Positions 35,640 through 48,238 of a stretch of 64,000 nt of DNA are shown piece by piece. Positions within the stretch are counted from its first letter, which is position 1, and each line of letters begins with the position of its first letter. This stretch comes from Limnoperna fortunei (Eukaryota > Mollusca > Bivalvia > Mytilida > Modiolidae). The notes beneath the pieces were generated by a model. The model saw only the letters and a list, made by a program, of their open reading frames with translations, did not search any database and was not told the DNA's origin. The stretch is taken from the NCBI GenBank assembly GCA_944474755.1, contig OX104112.1, positions 17,696,273 through 17,760,272 on the forward strand, in the 5' to 3' direction. The translations under genes were made by a program, and so were the position numbers.

Positions 35640-37140
35640 AACTAAAGACTAGTACAGTCATGGCATACAATACAATAGAGTACAGTGACATACATATATT
35701 CATAAATTGACATAAAGTAAAAGGAACAAACAATCAAATAATAAGTTCTAACATTCTATACTGAATTATAATTATGGAACATTACCATAAAAAGAATTGA
35801 TCAAAGCTAATTTGGGTCTCCCTTCCTCAGTTCTAATGAGAGTTCTATAAAAGAGACAACAGTCCCAATTTCTTCAGGTGTTGACGGGTTTAAAATTTAT
35901 GTTAGTTTTGTTCGTATTTTTCTATTTTTATTGGTGTCTTTTAACTCTCCTCTCATTTCAAATACATAGGCGTAGCAGCCGGAACCAGTATCAAATGCGA
36001 TGCTACGCCTTTGTATCTCCGAGTTTCAATCAATAATTTATGATCACTTATTCTAAATTTGGTAATGTTTTGACATACTTTTTTATTTGGATGTTTTAAG
36101 TAAAACTTCATTTGATTTTTTGTTACTTTAATGTTTTTATATAAGAATAACTGTCTTATGTTAATTTTTCAATTTTTTATCATATTCATTCATACAGTTT
36201 TTAATTATATTTTTAACATGGCCTATTTTTTAATAGGGTCCAAATTTGCTAACTGATCTTTTTGTATATTAGTTTTTTCCAGAATATGTTTTTGCAAAAA
36301 GTGTACCAAGAATATGTTCCCTCATCATCTAGCTTTTCTGTCAGTTGAAAATCTTCCTTTAGTATATGATTAATATTATTACCGTAGAGTTTAGCAAGAT
36401 AAGAAATAGCTTGTGTTTTGACAAAAGATTCAACAGGTAGTCTATCCAGTTCAGTGCTGGCCGCTAGATTTGAGCAACTTCTCTTAGTTCCAGTTGTATT
36501 TTTACAGAAACTTAGATGTAACCTCTCAAAAGTGTATTATCTATTAACATAATGATATTAACTTCTAAGTTGTTCTTGTGAGCTTTAATTTTGGTTCTAT
36601 AATATTTCAAATAATGATCCATGAAGCTTTTTCCAGCATTATAAGTTAAAATAGGTTGTATGAGTGCATCAAATATATTGCATCAAACTTTTACAGAAAT
36701 TTGACTTAAGTCTGATGTTAACAGTAAAGAGTACTTTTTATCTAGCCTTATTTGTCATATCTAGAGTGCTGTTTGTCAGACTACCATTGCTATTTATTAA
36801 GCATCCCAGATATCAAAATGTCAAGAAATCCTTGACATTTTGAATAGGAATACTTTTATATTCTGTGAATGAAGTTGGTATATTTACAGTTTTATTCTGA
36901 AAAATCATAGTTTTAGTTTTATTGACATTCAAAGTTAATTGTCATTGATCACAATATTCCGAGATATATGTTTAACTATTTTGCAGGCCTTCTTTACTCT
37001 CCGATAGAATAATAAGGTCATCTGCAAACAGTAAGCTTCCAACATTTGAATTTAATAATTTTAAAGCAGCATTAGCAAATATGTCACTTAAGTCATTAAT
37101 AAAAATGTTAAGTAAAGTCGGACGAATGGCGTCTCCTTGT
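35640..37140 (-). mobile_element. Second LINE fragment, reverse transcriptase and 3' end
   Basis: Minus-strand translation gives QGDAIRPTLLNIFINDL near 37,100-37,140. The RT active-site block is SLLFADDLIILSESK near 37,000-37,036, and KTKTMIF lies near 36,905. Downstream are blocks typical of LINE C-termini (LERLHLSFCKNTTGTKRSC, then ELDRLPVESFVKTQA and YLAKLYGNNINHIL, 36,350-36,530). Many stops and frameshifts are present. The 5' side ends abruptly at 37,140 beside a GT microsatellite, so endonuclease and upstream RT are lost. It is a different family from the LINE at 3.9-6.6 kb: the FADD and downstream motifs differ. Confidence 0.86.
35968..36010. other. 10-bp perfect hairpin in the LINE 3' region
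   Basis: AGGCGTAGCA (35,968-35,977) pairs perfectly with TGCTACGCCT (36,001-36,010) around a 23-base loop. It lies in the 3' untranslated part of the second LINE fragment. Confidence 0.6.
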
Positions 37141-37740
37141 CTAACTTTTTATTTTACTGTGTGTGTGTGTGTGCATGTACCCTTGACTATGTGTTTCATA
37201 TACTTTCATACCCATAATTGGGTTCAATATTTTTTTCAAACATTTTAAATACTGACCCACCCCATTTGTACTTAGGTGTATACCATCATAAAAACAATTG
37301 TCCTTCATGTTAAAGATCGACATAATTAATATTGCTATCAAAACAAAAATATTTTAGTAAAACATTGAACACACCTTTTTTCATTAAATTCGGCACTTTT
37401 TAACCATTATTGTAGTATCTTAGCTCAAATATTATAATTGTTGTACTTGGTAACACTTCTTTGGTTTCTCTAATGAGTCGTTCTATTTCTTTAGATACTT
37501 TTGATATCATATATATTTTGTTTTGTTTGGATTGTTTCACGATTGATAGGGAAAACTTCATATCTTTGTTTGCATTCGTATCTTTACACAAGAAATGTTG
37601 ATAAATGTGACTTGATCGATAATTGTCAATTTTATTTTCGCTTAGCTTACGCTTTGTATTTTTATGGAATTTCTAATGTTCACACAATAAGTCTAGAGGA
37701 TTATGCAACGATACAAATGACGGTGTTTTTGTCAAAATTA
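37141..37740 (-). pseudogene. SGNH/GDSL hydrolase-like remnant
   Basis: Two broken minus-strand frames (37,400-37,591 and 37,141-37,341) read in order ERLIRETKEVLPSTTIIIF, then NINYVDL, then NCFYDGIHLSTNGVGQYLK. The central beta strand after a helix, and the D-x-x-H block (DGIHLS) near the end, match the SGNH hydrolase fold. Such esterase-like domains are known in ORF1 of CR1-type LINEs and as separate mobile genes in molluscs. The catalytic Ser block is not visible. It lies just upstream of the second LINE fragment in the same orientation. Confidence 0.5.
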
Positions 37741-37944
37741 TAGACACAAGACTTACCAACGAATGGCCTTAGTCATTTAGTGTCAATATAAATAAATAAC
37801 GTAAACAAGTAATAAAATATTGATCTTGAATTTTCTCACTCCAACTGAACTTAAAACTTCAATACATAGCACCAACCATCCCCTACCTGGGGACGCGCTG
37901 TGCTCAAATATGCCAACCAAATGTTATCATAATTACCAAGGTGA

Positions 37945-38015
37945 CAAATTCATTACGCCAGACGCGCGTTTTGTCTATTCAAGACTCATCAGTGGCGTTT
38001 AACTCTAAATGCTTA
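37945..38015 (+). repeat. Dispersed repeat with CCAGACGCGCGTTT core
   Basis: Contains CCAGACGCGCGTTTTGTCTA and CAAGACTCATCAGTGGCG. A related copy lies at 57,612-57,840. I recall this core as frequent in mussel transcripts. A nearby segment at 37,865-37,900 (CCCCTACCTGGGGACGCGCT) resembles 63,358-63,375. Confidence 0.65.
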
Positions 38016-41000
38016 AGATATTCTTTATTGGGAGATGCAAAAATAGCATTCTTCATTGGGAGATGGAATAATATAAGTCCACCGGGATCGTGTAAATACA
38101 CAATACAGGTATATATCTTCACAATAAATCATTTGTTAAGCTTTGTCAAAAAATACCGTTAAGGTTTTAAAGTACGAAATTATGGCGATTGTTGGTACAA
38201 ACCAATGACTCAATTATACAAAAAATCTGACAGATTTATAACCAAAAAACATAAATTCCTGATCTTCGCAGTACAAAGTAATAAAATTTAAAACAACATC
38301 AAATGCAAATTTTTACTGGAGGTTTATTTAGTGTTTGAAGTGTTTGCATACGTGACATTTCTTAAGAGAAAAAGTATTACGAGACAAGGAATCGACCTGT
38401 AACCTATTCAAGATGTAATCAGATGATTAATGTAACTTTAATTTTCAAAATATTTCATTTAAATTAAAAAGTTATAGTTCGAAATAATGCAATACCTATT
38501 GGATGTAAAAAAAATGCAATTGTGTAATATCACCCATTATTTTAGGACGTTCTGGACTGCCATTGCAGTGCATTTTTATCGAAGTTAAATATTCCATACA
38601 AACACCAAGCAAAGAAGACAACAACACAAAATATAGACATTTTTATAATTAGTATTTTTCAACGAAAAGCAATGTGATAACTGAGAGCAAACAGCCAAAA
38701 GCACTATAGTCATGGTCACAACTTTTTGGAGTTCGGAAAATCGCGATTTTAAAATAAATATGCATAAATTTGCTTACATTTTGATGTGAAGATGTGTTAT
38801 TGCAATTTACAAGATGATTCACACAATCGGTTTGGTATAATTGTCTTCCTATGTACGCCATGTGACGGTTTTTGTACGTGTCTACGGAAAATTAACATTG
38901 AGCGTTCAGCCATTGTTTACCAGCGGAAACTCGTCAAGGAGCCGCTGTTTACGTCACCAAAGTTCACGCGGTCAATGATGTAGTGCAATTACGGGAAATA
39001 ACTCGTACAAAAAAAGACGCTAGAAACAGCTGGAAATGGAGGTATAAGTATTGAATTGGTAAGTATATTCTTAAATAATAAAAAATAATTACTTCTTGTA
39101 AAATTGATTACGATTTCAATTGGTTTTGCCACAAATTCATGTAATAAACATGATAAATTGCCTAGAAAAAATTAGAATTGCAGTAATTTATAAATGAGAC
39201 TAAAAACAATTACCTAATCCTTTTATAGCTTTTTACGCACAATTCCCCGTTGTTACAAAAAAAAACTCGTTACATCACAGTTTCTGTTATATTCCTTTTT
39301 TGTCATACAGAATTTACATATACATAATGCGTGTAAATACTATTATGGTGGGACAATGTACCATCTATATATATAGCACTACATACAGAATTTCGGCGAT
39401 GAACATGTCCTTTAACTGCCGGTAATTTAGTTGAAACACCTGTTTATTTATTATTAAGAAATAATTTGTTTATATAAATAAATGCAAGATATTTCAACAG
39501 TACAATTAGTTTACACCGCTGAATGAAGGGAAATTTCCTAAATTCGAGTATATGCCCACAGTACAGATTGGTAAGCATGCACGTCTTTATAAATTAATAA
39601 ATACAGACTGGAGGGAGGGGAGGAGGGGTCATCATCCCGAATTCCCGATCCAAAAATTAGAACATCCCGAATTCCTGGTTATAAAATGTCATTTTCCCAA
39701 ATTCTCGAGAAATTCACAATGTTAAGAAAAAACTTGCCGACATGTTAATATTGAAAAGTATATCAACCTGAAGTTGCTATATACTGATTTGACATAATTT
39801 TCACACTATTTTATTAACAACAAACAAGTTCAGCATTGTAATTGGACAAGATAAAATGACACTAAGGCCATACTTATAAATATGTCTGTTTGCTGTTCCC
39901 CTTCCAGTGAGCTGGGAACATGAATAAAATTTTATTTCGTGTTTAAATAAGGTTCGTCATTTATTAAACAATAAAAATTAATTCCAGTAACGTAATATCC
40001 CCGAATTTCCTGCGCAAAATGTGCTCTTTCGTGATCTCGCTTACGTTTTAATACAGAATTCCCGGTTAAATGTTAACAAAATCTCAAATTCACGTTCAAA
40101 GAAATGCCCAATCCAGGCGTCCCGAAAAATGTCCTCCTGACCCTCAGACTGATAAGCATGCACCTCATAAACAGAACAACTAAAGTTAGCCTCTTTTTCG
40201 ATTTTATATACATTCGAATTAATTCTACGAAGGATTTTTTTTTTATTTATTCTGTTCAATTCTCGGAGAATGTTTCTAAAAAAATAATCACAGTGAAATT
40301 TATCACTGTAAACTAGAATTTTATTTTTAATAAATCACTTCTTAAATATAGGCATGCGCAGAAAAATGACAGTGTCTTCTTTCAGTTGAAGTTGGTCATC
40401 AGACAGTAGAAGTAGAAGTAGAAGCCACAAAAAACACTTGAAATTGCAACTATTTAGAAATTTGATAGCTTTAAATAGGGTCTTTAATTCCACTTCCAAT
40501 TTTCGGGTTTATCATGGCATTGTTCCCTAAATCTAAACTGCGGGTGCAGAATTGTTTTTTTGGCATGTTATTTTAGTAAACTGGTTTACAAAAAAATTGA
40601 TACATTTTACCCCACGAGCGATTCTAAAAACTTGCACCTATTTGTATGCACGCCTTATTATTGTTTGGTAGAATTAAAAAATTTAGTAAGCTCGAATCAA
40701 ATATAGTGATAAAACAATTGCTGGGACGATTCCCACTGGTTAACCTATAACTATCCTTAGTTTCTAGGGGGAGATCTGGTTATACAATGTAATACGAAAG
40801 CCTGCACGCAGACCGTAGCGGGCATACGCACCTCGGGGGTAAAACCTTTTCTACAGTCCATCAGAAAGAAATATTCAAACATATAACCATTGGATGTGAA
40901 CCCCACTTTATTGGAAATTAAAACCCTTTCTCGATTAGTTGTACGATTGATTAAGTACCTCAACACTACGAGATCCTGCAACCTCCTTTACTGAATTGCG

Positions 41001-41051
41001 ATAAATTTGAAAGAGACGGTATTTTGAGCTGTATGTGCAAACTTTAACACG
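38016..41051. other. Intergenic; candidate promoter and low-complexity repeats
   Basis: At 38,830-39,060 the sequence is less AT-rich, has several CpGs and a TTACGTCA element (38,950), and ends with a strong splice donor (TTG then GTAAGTAT at 39,061). It could be a noncoding first exon on the plus strand, but no downstream exon is found. At 39,610-40,130 degenerate copies of TCCCGAATTCCCG-like motifs recur. The rest shows nothing recognisable. Confidence 0.4.
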
Positions 41052-41291
41052 TTGTTTGTTTAAATGGTGTTTAAAGCCACTTTTAGATATATCATAGCGT
41101 CCAGTTTTTATTGGGGGAGGATGCCAGAGTACCTACCAGCGGTAGGAAAACTGGCAAGCCTTCAGCCCTTGTCAATTAAAAATTATAGTCGAGTGCACCC
41201 TTCAGTGAGAATCGAACTCTCAATCTCAGTGTTGACATATCACGTAATCAATAGTAAATGAACTACCTTTACCACTCGGCCTTAGAGGCCC
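41052..41291 (-). mobile_element. tRNA-derived SINE, near full length
   Basis: Reverse-oriented copy of the SINE at 27,939, from the tail (GTTTGTTTAAATGGTGTTTA) through the core to the tRNA-like head (ACTCGGCCTTAGAGGCC). Box B is degraded (AGAATCGAACTCTC on the plus strand). Confidence 0.85.
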
Positions 41292-41944
41292 AAATGTACA
41301 TAATATTGTTTTATTTTCTTTTTATCGTGCACATTATTTTCGGTAAACACATTCTTTTTTATAGACCATATTTCTGTCCTGAATATAGCTGAACGATAAG
41401 CAAACAATAATCATCAATAGACCACATCTCTTGTTGCCATAACTTATCAACACAGAAAAAACCTATATGCTTGTGAAAGTTACAGTAAAAAACTAACATG
41501 TACAAAAACATCCTCCCAAATCAGGGATTCGGAGTCCACGTTCGCTTCATGTTGATGGGAAGGGGACGATTCGTTCTATATACCGGTCAATTTTTTATAA
41601 CCATTCTGTGCCACATTGTATTTTATTTTCATAAATAAGAACTAATTCCATTATAATAAGATGCGCAAGTTCAATAAATGTCTAATTGTTTGTTACCGTA
41701 AAGAGATCTGGACTGAAAACTTTAAGAGGAGTTGATTACTTAAAATAAGTACTAATTCAAAGTCAAAATCCATGTTTCCTATCGAAAACCCCAAATATCA
41801 TTTCAATCAAAATGTTAACTATTAGTTGCACACTCGGGCTACGATTCATCATATTCCATTCAGTGTTGATAGTGGAGTTGTGGATAAGAGATGGGTATCC
41901 TGAAGAGTAACTGACAGATACACACACATATATAATGGCATCAT

Positions 41945-42060
41945 GGATTGTCAGTTTTCATACCTTAGGTGTTGGGTTTTCACCAGCTGCCTTTACACAA
42001 TAAAAAAACGCCTCAGTACATGAATAGCTGAAAAATTAATAAAAGGCGCTAAACAATTTA
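41945..42060 (+). mobile_element. Degenerate SINE tail
   Basis: A diverged match to the 3' half of the SINE: GTCAGTTTTCATACC, then CAATAAAAAAACGCC, then ATAGCTGAAAAATTAATAAA and AGGCGCTAAAC. No head. Confidence 0.5.
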
Positions 42061-42843
42061 AAGTCTCTTGAAATATATGTTTAATAGAATGTTTGCGTAT
42101 TAACCATACAGAAGTGTTAGGTCTGTCATACATGTAGTTAATAAATATTATCTGTTGCCCTCTTAAAAAAAGAACTAATAAAATCAATTTAATAAAAATA
42201 ACTCCTGTACAAGATAAATGCTTATTTCAACACAACAAGAATGTCCTCCCATTGACAGATCAAGCCATGAAATAGACCAGTCACAAATTTTTTTTTCAGT
42301 TATTCAGTATTTCACACTTTTTCTCTTAGGAATTCCCAAGTCATCACTGATGGGACACATACAGCGGTCATCTCCAGTGGAACAAGTAGTTGTTTCACTC
42401 TGTCGTATTTGTACCCAATGCAACAGTAACCAGCAGTAAATGCACCAGTGACCAGCAGTAATCAGAAAAACCATGAATCATCATCCATCCAGAAACTCCA
42501 ATTATGTATATCTGCAATCATGTAAAAAACATTCTGTTAATTATAATTTATACATACTACAATCATGTTTTTTTTCCTGAATGAACTTTAATTTCACATG
42601 GACTGTGATACAAAATGTTTTATTTTTATTTTGCAATTATGTTTACATGTTTATTAAATTTATATAATATTACATGACTGATTTAAATGCATCATGCTTT
42701 ATTTTAATTATACAAATTTACATGGTTATTCATTGTTTTATTTTTTTATACAAAATCTTAATGTATCTGGTATATGCCAGAAATTTCCAAGTTGACTGAT
42801 GAAACACAACTTGATAATTCAGCTAACTCTTTCTGAGCTATGA

Positions 42844-43080
42844 TTAAAGGAGTATTTTTAATTTCAATATCATATGCATGTCTAGACAAAACCTGAGATT
42901 GTTACTTAAGTTATGCATGTCTAGACAAAACCTGAGATTGTTACTTAAGTTATAGTCAAGTAAAAGTGTGAGCAGTAAACTTGGGACTTCATATTGGATA
43001 CTGAATACTTTAGCAGTCCACAAGTTTAAATGGCAAATTGATTTCAGTTCATTAAATTTACTGCCAGTTAAGGTGACAAA
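42844..43080 (-). CDS. Hypothetical coding remnant
   Basis: A minus-strand open frame reading FVTLTGSKFNELKSICHLNL, then WTAKVFSIQYEVPSLLLTLL and DYNLSNNLRFCLDMH, looks more protein-like than the AT-rich background. A 39-base tandem duplication repeats the NLSNNLRFCLDMH segment in frame. I do not recognise the family, and no splice acceptor or start is convincing. It may be a fragment of a transposon protein. Confidence 0.28.
   Translation of the reverse strand, partial: FVTLTGSKFNELKSICHLNLWTAKVFSIQYEVPSLLLTLLLDYNLSNNLRFCLDMHNLSNNLRFCLDMHMILKLKILL
42874..42951. repeat. 39-bp tandem duplication
   Basis: Two perfect copies of a 39-base unit beginning ATGCATGTCTAGACAAAACC, at 42,874-42,912 and 42,913-42,951. 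Perfect identity implies a recent event. Confidence 0.93.
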
Positions 43081-43383
43081 TGGTTGCATTGTAAAGTAGT
43101 AATAATATTGATCACATTGTAAATTAGTAATACTATTGATCACGTGCCTGTCAGCACTGAAGTAAGGTTGCAGACACGCACATCCATATGGAGTGTGTAA
43201 CATAGTACCTTACCACTTTGTGTGGTGGGGTATAAAAAATGAATGGAGCTTAAATCTAAAAAAATTTAACAATTCGATAAACTTTCAAGAAAATTGGTGA
43301 AAATGTTTCAAGAACAAACTCTCATTATCCTTAGTGGAAATTCACATATTTACTAAAAAGTACTAGTATAAAACAAACACAGA

Positions 43384-43568
43384 GTTTGTTTGAATGGTGT
43401 TTAACACCACTTTCAGCAATTTTTCCGCTATTTCATGGCATACAGTTTTTATTGGGGGGGGAAGATGGAGTACCCAGAGAAAACCCAGACCTTCGGTAGG
43501 AAAACTGTACATCCTGGTCAATTAAGATTGTAAGCCAAGTACACCTTGCCCGCAGTGACACGATACAG
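43384..43568 (-). mobile_element. SINE, head truncated
   Basis: From the tail (GTTTGTTTGAATGGTGTTTA) through the core to GCCCGCAGTGACACGA. The tRNA-like box A part is missing, the usual 5' truncation of a retroposed copy. Confidence 0.85.
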
Positions 43569-44070
43569 TGTGACTTGGTGATGACATATAAAAATGAACA
43601 GTTTTTATTGAGTTTCAGGGTCCCAATCTGCTAGAAAAACTTATTTTCAGGTTTAAGAAAGGCACCCCCTTTTCCCAAAGTTCTGTTTATCATGTTTATA
43701 CCTGCTCATAGCGTTTCATTAATTAAATAATAAATTTTGTCTACATTTAATTATTTGCTCAAGTAATGTACATGCTTGTATGTATTTTATAAAAGCAATT
43801 AGTCTTAAGTGTAATAATTAATTTATGAACATTAAAAACAAGGAAATTTTAGCTTAGAAAAAAATAAAAAACAGTAGTCAAATCTCACTTTTACAGTACA
43901 TTTATGTCGTATATTAAATTTATTTCAAACAAAGGACGAAAGGCCTATTTAAAAATATTTATAAAAAAAACAAAACAAAACAGTGGTTAAAATTGTAAAA
44001 TGGAAAGAGAGCGAACGAACCCAGGCAAACTGGTAAGGTACTATTTCATTGTAAGAAGTAAATAATTTAA

Positions 44071-44366
44071 CAGGGGCGCATTTATTTTACCCAAATCTGA
44101 AACATGATTCTGAATCATTTTCATGTTTCACTGTTTCTTTTACTTGTAACAGAAACATGATATCGAAACATTTGAAACATAAGTGATTGATGTTTCAAAC
44201 TGAAACCGATAAGCCATTTTGTTAATGTTTTGATAGAAACTGAAACATGTTACAGTTTCTTAAATTTAGTTTTTTAAATAACCGAAACATGTTTCTGTCT
44301 TTTGAAACATTGAATTACATTGTACTGAAACATTTTTCATATTCAGGTAAAAGAAATGCAGCCCAG
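44071..44366. mobile_element. MITE-like element rich in GAAACATG motifs
   Basis: The left end, GGGGCGCATTTATTTTACCC, pairs with the right end, where GGTAAAAGAAATGCAGCCC occurs. Inside, GAAACATG and its complement CATGTTTC recur about ten times, giving much potential secondary structure. CAGGGGC-type ends are reminiscent of hAT elements, but no 8-bp duplication is seen. Confidence 0.5.
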
Positions 44367-44382
44367 GTGACGTTTTGACTAT

Positions 44383-44460
44383 TCCGAGGTGCCGAATTGA
44401 CTAGTTATATGGGTGCCGAATTGTGTTTTTTTTTGTAGGTGCCGATTTGACTTGCACCGC
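44383..44460 (+). repeat. Short tandem repeat GGTGCCGAATTGA
   Basis: Three spaced copies of GGTGCCGA(A/T)TTG, about 30 bases apart, followed by a run of 13 C near 44,489. Confidence 0.7.
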
Positions 44461-44784
44461 TATTGTGAACGACCCCGATTCCCGACCCCCCCCCCCCAAA
44501 ACCACTTTACCGAACCGTTTCCAAATAGTCACATTCATCATTCAGACCCTATCTACGGCACTGAATATAAACAATGAAAATAGTCTGTATTTCCTTAATT
44601 TATCAACTAAAAGTCATACAGAGATTGTAAACAAAAAAATAATAACCACGTGGGTCTGGTTTTTACTTAGACAAAGTCTGCCGTGGCTGTGGTTTCCTAC
44701 TAACTACTTTGTTAGTGTATATTTAAAGACAGTTGACAACTGTTCTGCAATAGGGCAAATTAAATAATTAACTAAAAATTACAT

Positions 44785-45000
44785 ACTCACGTCAGAACTG
44801 GCAAGAATGTGCATAATTTCCCATAATATTTTCCTCAATCATTTGGAAAGAAGGTGTGTCATCAATATGGCGCGAAATTGCGTAATCGGCCAATGGAACT
44901 CAATTCTGATTGATTGACAAATGATACGGAAACTGCCGACAATTTGTAAACAACAAGTTCCTCCCCAATGTTGCTTGGAGGCAAAACATGGCGAAATGAC
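44785..45000 (-). promoter_or_regulatory. Candidate promoter and noncoding first exon
   Basis: On the minus strand an inverted CCAAT element (plus-strand CCAATGG near 44,890), a GCGCCATATTG segment and local CpGs precede a strong splice donor (TCTGAC then GTGAGTATG near 44,790). No downstream exon could be linked, so this is only a candidate. Confidence 0.25.
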
Positions 45001-46690
45001 AATGGGAAATCTCCGTTGAGGTCAGAAAAATCCGATTTAAGTAGTAATGAGCATAACATTTACTAAAAGAAAGTTTCGATTAGCTTGTAAATTCATTTTG
45101 AGGCTTTTCTGGTAACAAATATAAAGCCATGAATACAAAACAGGCAAAATATATGCATTCCCCCGGAGGGACCGACGCTGACTTTGACTATAGAATAAAA
45201 ATACGGATCGTGTATTATGTGAGGTGATTGATTTATATAGAAATATATATTCATGCGTCCCAACGTACATTGCAATATTGTAGCAATTAAGGTGGTTTAG
45301 GATATTACTCATTAAAATTGTCAAATTTTCTTCAAACTCGTCATATAATACTTTTTATACAATAACTTATAATTCAAATTAAAACCAAATCGTAGGATAT
45401 TCCCAATAGCACCGCCATTTCACATTTTCTAAACGATAGTACAGAAACGAGAAAAAAGTATAGTAATAATCGATTTACTAAAGTCTGTCCGGTGACATTT
45501 TCAGAACTTTTTGGTTACGGACTCTACATGAAATAGACAACTATGCAATACGAAACAATGTAATTGACCATGTACATTGTTAAAAATACTCGTCTAGGAT
45601 AATTTTATGTATTTAAGCCATAAAGATCTTTCAACCATAGTCTTTAATAACCGTGCAAATAAAAAGCGGGATTACAATACGTACCAAGGCTGCCACACTA
45701 GCAGTACATTAATAAAAATCATATTAAGGCCTGAATATTAAAAGCTTTGTTTCAAACGCGTAGTCTAATGCAAATAAACGCAACCTATGTGTAAACAATA
45801 CTTTATTACAGAACAATCATATATGTCTTTTAGTATGGATCTAAATGCTGACATCAGCACAACCGACTTATTCTATTATATATGTAATGGCGTACCATGT
45901 AAGATATCAGATTGAGAACATTAAAGATGAACGTGCAACTAATTATTTATGATGTAAAACAAAAGTTAAGGATTTTTAATGCTAATAATCTAAATCGCAT
46001 TACTAGAGTGGCCTCAAGATGGACAAAACATGAAACAAATAAACAATAATAGCAGGGCTGGAATAGGACTGCACTTTGTCATGGTATAAATAAAATAGCA
46101 TCAAGACGTTATAAAACTTTCATTTATTACACAAATCTTTATTCTCGTTTTAAAAACGAATTCACATAATTCTTAGTATTAAGTAATAAAATTGAAAAAA
46201 AACAAGCAAATAAGCATTGTTTATTAAATCCACCATCAAGGTTTTAACGTTTTAAGATTATTTACATAATGTCTTTACATGTAAATTAAATTCAATTATA
46301 CGGGTACAATTTGACGTATCCTATAAACCTACGACAGGCAGAGTGTATATTAGAAATATTTGTAATAAATAAAGCAATGAGTGTAACTAAGGGCACTTAC
46401 ATTTCGGCCTAGGACGTAAAACACCCACAAAGTCAAATCGTCGCAGTAACTTTACAAAAAAAGTAAATTTGTAAATGTTTTTATTATATGCTTCAACTTT
46501 TATTCAAATTTATCTACATTGACAGTTTCAGATTAAAAAAAAACTGCTTTGTAAAGATTATGCATAGCTCACGATAAAAATAGCATAATATTCAAATAGG
46601 TGCAGTAAAATAAACATACGAACGATTTATTGTTAAGGATTTTGTGTTTTGAAATGACTGGTAGCTATTTTTCTTTTATTGTTGTGATTC
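45001..46690. other. Intergenic, no recognised gene
   Basis: AT-rich sequence without supported exons or elements. A short CCCCCGGAGGGACC patch lies at 45,160. Confidence 0.5.
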
Positions 46691-47055
46691 ATTATTTGGA
46701 CACCAATATCAGTTATAATCGACATTTAACAAACATAAACATGTTATCCGGACTTCAAGCATAACAATACTCGCTTACGCCACTCAACTGAAAACATTGC
46801 ACAACATTAAAGTCTAGTTTAAGTAAGGTAATTATAATGAAATATCCCTTCCCATTCACCTTTACTCACTTACATTATTTGGACACCCATATCATAGCTT
46901 AAGATTTTTAGGGGATAAGATATAAAAATAGCATGTTATAATCTACAAATAATAGACATTAACATATCATTCGTACTCAATACAACTTGAAGGGTAGCAT
47001 AATACAATTCACAAAGTAAAAATATAGTTTAAGTAAGCTATTTGTAATGACCTGT
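46691..47055. repeat. ~183-bp tandem duplication, diverged
   Basis: ATTATTTGGACACC followed by ATATCA occurs at 46,691 and 46,874, and TAGTTTAAGTAAG(G/C)TA near 46,815 and 47,028. The two units align throughout with moderate divergence. Confidence 0.7.
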
Positions 47056-47733
47056 TCCTTCCTATCTACCTTTATATATAGCCTTTGTGCAGAGTACAAA
47101 GGACCGGATGGTACACTTTTATTAGGATGGATATCATAAAACAATGTGTCGAATACCAAACTGTTATCATCACTCTTAAACCCAGTCTTATCTGGAGGTT
47201 CATGTTAATTGGACATACTGTTTGAAAACAGTGATTGCATTCAAAGTCCCCATTAACCATTGATAACAGTATTGAATATTTCTTTCTTTATTGAAAATAT
47301 CAATAACGATCATAATCCAAATGTCGAATTTCTATAGGACATTTTTAAGGAAAGACAAAAATGTCTACATCTATCAACCATGGATCAATTCACCATATCA
47401 TTATATATGACAAGACACCAATGGTTAATGTATTTAGCTGTATTTAAGACGAGATCTAGTTCACAAGTAATTAATTGATTAGGGAAAATAGAACATGGAG
47501 GCAGAAAAATGTGCTTCCGCTGGAAATAAAAGTGCAAAATTAAGCATTTGTCAACGGTTCTGGAATTTTTTTAATCTACTAAAGTGGTTTTAATCGAGCA
47601 CAAATCCACAAACGATACACACTATGTTCCTTTGTAAGGTTTCTGTTTATTAGCCACAAAGGAGATCTCAATATCAAGCAAAAGGGAACACGAAGAGCAA
47701 ATTGATTGATCGATCGAAGAGAACATTTCCAAA

Positions 47734-47843
47734 TAGTCGAGCGCACCATACCAGCAGTGAGACTCGAACCCGCGTTCTCAGTATTGACAGACCACGTGAT
47801 CAATAGAAGAAGGACTACCTTAACCACGTGGCCAACAAGACTC
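47734..47843 (-). mobile_element. SINE head only
   Basis: The tRNA-like head in reverse orientation: GTGAGACTCGAACCCGC (box B complement), then GACAGACCACGTGATCAATA, then TTAACCACGTGGCC (box A region). The core and CAAACAAAC tail are absent, so the copy is 3'-truncated. Confidence 0.8.
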
Positions 47844-48146
47844 CACTTAAAATAGCATACTGTTGCTTAAATTTTATTTTTGGAGTTGAAAACGGTATAT
47901 ATTAGTGTTTATGTTTTGTCTTAATAAAACTCCTCAATAGATATCTAAACATTTAGGTAAACAACTTTAACCACGGTTCATTTTTGGCATATTGTTTTCA
48001 AGTCATGTGAACAGAACCTTTTGTTTTTAACATTATATTGTGAAATGAAAACCCTGATCAATTTAATGGTGTGTACTACACATGAGTTTTTTTTATATAA
48101 TGAATACTACACTAGTTTGTGGAATTGAAATATTAGTAAATTTTTT

Positions 48147-48238
48147 TTAATGTGACAGCCAAATGTTGTTTTCTATTTTGTGTAAGTTTATTTTAATGTG
48201 ACAGCCAAATGTTTTTTTCTATTTTGTGTAAGTTTATT
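48147..48238. repeat. 46-bp tandem duplication
   Basis: Two copies of a 46-base unit (TTAATGTGACAGCCAAATGT start), 48,147-48,192 and 48,193-48,238, differing by one base. Confidence 0.93.

Noticed and set aside
44423..44767. 114-codon plus-strand frame
   Set aside because: It starts within poly-T and a short tandem repeat and crosses a poly-C tract; the composition follows the DNA and no motif is seen.
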